From positions 1 to 64,000 of the forward strand of contig NZ_JAHEVJ010000007.1 in NCBI RefSeq assembly GCF_018599245.1: a stretch of DNA of 64,000 nt, in the 5' to 3' direction. Positions 63,429 through 64,000 of the stretch are shown one piece after another; the first letter of the stretch is position 1; each line of letters opens with the position of its first letter. The position numbers and the translations under genes are program-made. Source of the stretch: Aliiroseovarius lamellibrachiae. Its GTDB lineage: Bacteria > Pseudomonadota > Alphaproteobacteria > Rhodobacterales > Rhodobacteraceae. The notes under the pieces are model-generated. The model ran no database searches, had not been told where the DNA came from, and saw nothing but the letters and a program-made list of their open reading frames with translations.

Positions 63429-64000
63429 CAGTTGGTGACCACCGTCGCTGTCGCCGAGGCCCCCGCAGGGGCGGTCACCGCAGTCGGCATGGTTTCAGGC
63501 CCGATCACTTTGCTTATCAGCTGGGTTGCCGCCACGCCCATGCGCTTGGCAACCCCCGCCGCAGCAATGCCTTCTGCGGCCACCAGGGGAACGGTTGCAT
63601 CCGGCAGGCCGGGACGTTCAATCACCATTTCTCCAAGCTGTTGGCCCTGTGCGATTGGGGCCTCAACTGGGCCGATCCAATTGACCTTGGCGCTTAATCC
63701 TTCGCGTTGCAGGGCTGGGACCAAAAGTGACACATCTTCGGTGGTGGTCAGGCCAACACTGTCTTTTGCGCCCAACCAAACGGGCACTTCTGCCACGCGA
63801 TTTCCGGCTTTCATGGGGGTTTTTATGGCGAACTGGCGAAAGGCCCAATTTACAACGGCTTCCGCTTCTTCCGCACGCTCTTTGCCCGATGCCATGCCCG
63901 AAATCACAAAGACAACGCGTCGATTTCCTTGACGGGCAGAGCCCACCAAACCGTACCCTGCCTCTTGGGTGTGTCCGGTTTTCAGCCCATCGGCGCCGAT
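63428..64000 (-). CDS. D-alanyl-D-alanine carboxypeptidase, C-terminal part
   Basis: This is the 190-residue C-terminal part of a penicillin-binding protein of the PBP5/DacA type, cut by the right edge of the window. The frame begins at the edge with 'IGADGLKTGHTQEAGYGLVG' (core 'GLKTGHTQEAGYG'), the KTG motif of the transpeptidase fold, and continues to the stop that overlaps tmk (TGATG). The C-terminal ~90 residues form the PBP5_C-like beta domain ending in an Ala/Thr-rich tail. SxxK and SxN motifs must lie outside the window. It trims the peptidoglycan pentapeptide in the periplasm. Confidence 0.88.
   Translation of the reverse strand: MGADGLKTGHTQEAGYGLVGSARQGNRRVVFVISGMASGKERAEEAEAVVNWAFRQFAIKTPMKAGNRVAEVPVWLGAKDSVGLTTTEDVSLLVPALQREGLSAKVNWIGPVEAPIAQGQQLGEMVIERPGLPDATVPLVAAEGIAAAGVAKRMGVAATQLISKVIGPETMPTAVTAPAGASATATVVTN

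Overview
The window is chromosomal DNA from an alphaproteobacterium of the Roseobacter group (Rhodobacterales). This rests on gene content and neighbourhoods: cckA-recA-alaS, edd-eda, a hybrid CckA kinase with a CtrA-type box, a GAAC-N7-GAAC SOS box before recA, a DksA lacking the zinc cysteines, ectoine-breakdown genes, a phenylacetate operon, and an intergenic repeat of a kind I associate with Rhodobacteraceae. No species can be named from the sequence alone.

Left end (1-3040) is a scarred accessory region. It holds a broken IS3-family orfA, a 39-bp perfect inverted repeat at 134-172 and 2658-2696, an orphan HlyC-type acyltransferase, a membrane-anchored hypothetical protein, the first ~27 codons of a truncated gene, and a relic tyrosine integrase beside tRNA-Ser(CGA). 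From 3.2 to 16.9 kb the genes are mostly housekeeping: two DUF2059 proteins, an agmatinase-family enzyme, an SLAC1/TehA-type channel, cysS, cimA, an NDUFAF6-like protein, the Entner-Doudoroff pair edd-eda, a lipoprotein, an RlmI-like methyltransferase and a PIN protein. From 16.9 to 23.1 kb lies a minus-strand block: MoxR ATPase, DUF2927 lipoprotein, a 52-residue membrane protein, a CoxE-type VWA protein, a small membrane protein, DedA and an M48 peptidase. Several of these overlap by 4 bp.

23.5-45.8 kb carries core functions: dksA-like, an FAD monooxygenase, a PEP-mutase-family enzyme, guaB, an rsmB-like gene, cckA, recA, alaS, typA, an SMR pump, an Lrp regulator, a glutamine amidotransferase, an enoyl-CoA hydratase, a thioesterase, a second SLAC1 channel, a DUF1127/MocR divergent pair, rplM-rpsI and tRNA-Arg(CCG). 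A 15-bp x 6 tandem repeat follows the tRNA.

45.9-58 kb is catabolic. Ectoine degradation (doeA-doeB-doeD with a divergent AsnC/Lrp regulator) is followed by a phenylacetyl-CoA epoxidase operon in the order paaJ-paaA-paaB-paaC-paaD-paaE, a PaaA/PaaC-like protein, then paaZ. A divergent XRE regulator sits at its head. The right end (59-64 kb) is a tightly overlapping minus-strand cluster: an AEC transporter, MBL hydrolase, tatD, holB, tmk and a D,D-carboxypeptidase cut by the window edge.

The most unusual items are the interrupted acyltransferase locus with its 39-bp repeats, the extra ferritin-like protein inside the paa operon, the VWA/DedA/M48 block, and the 15-bp minisatellite. I did not find a clearly new multi-gene defence or biosynthetic system.
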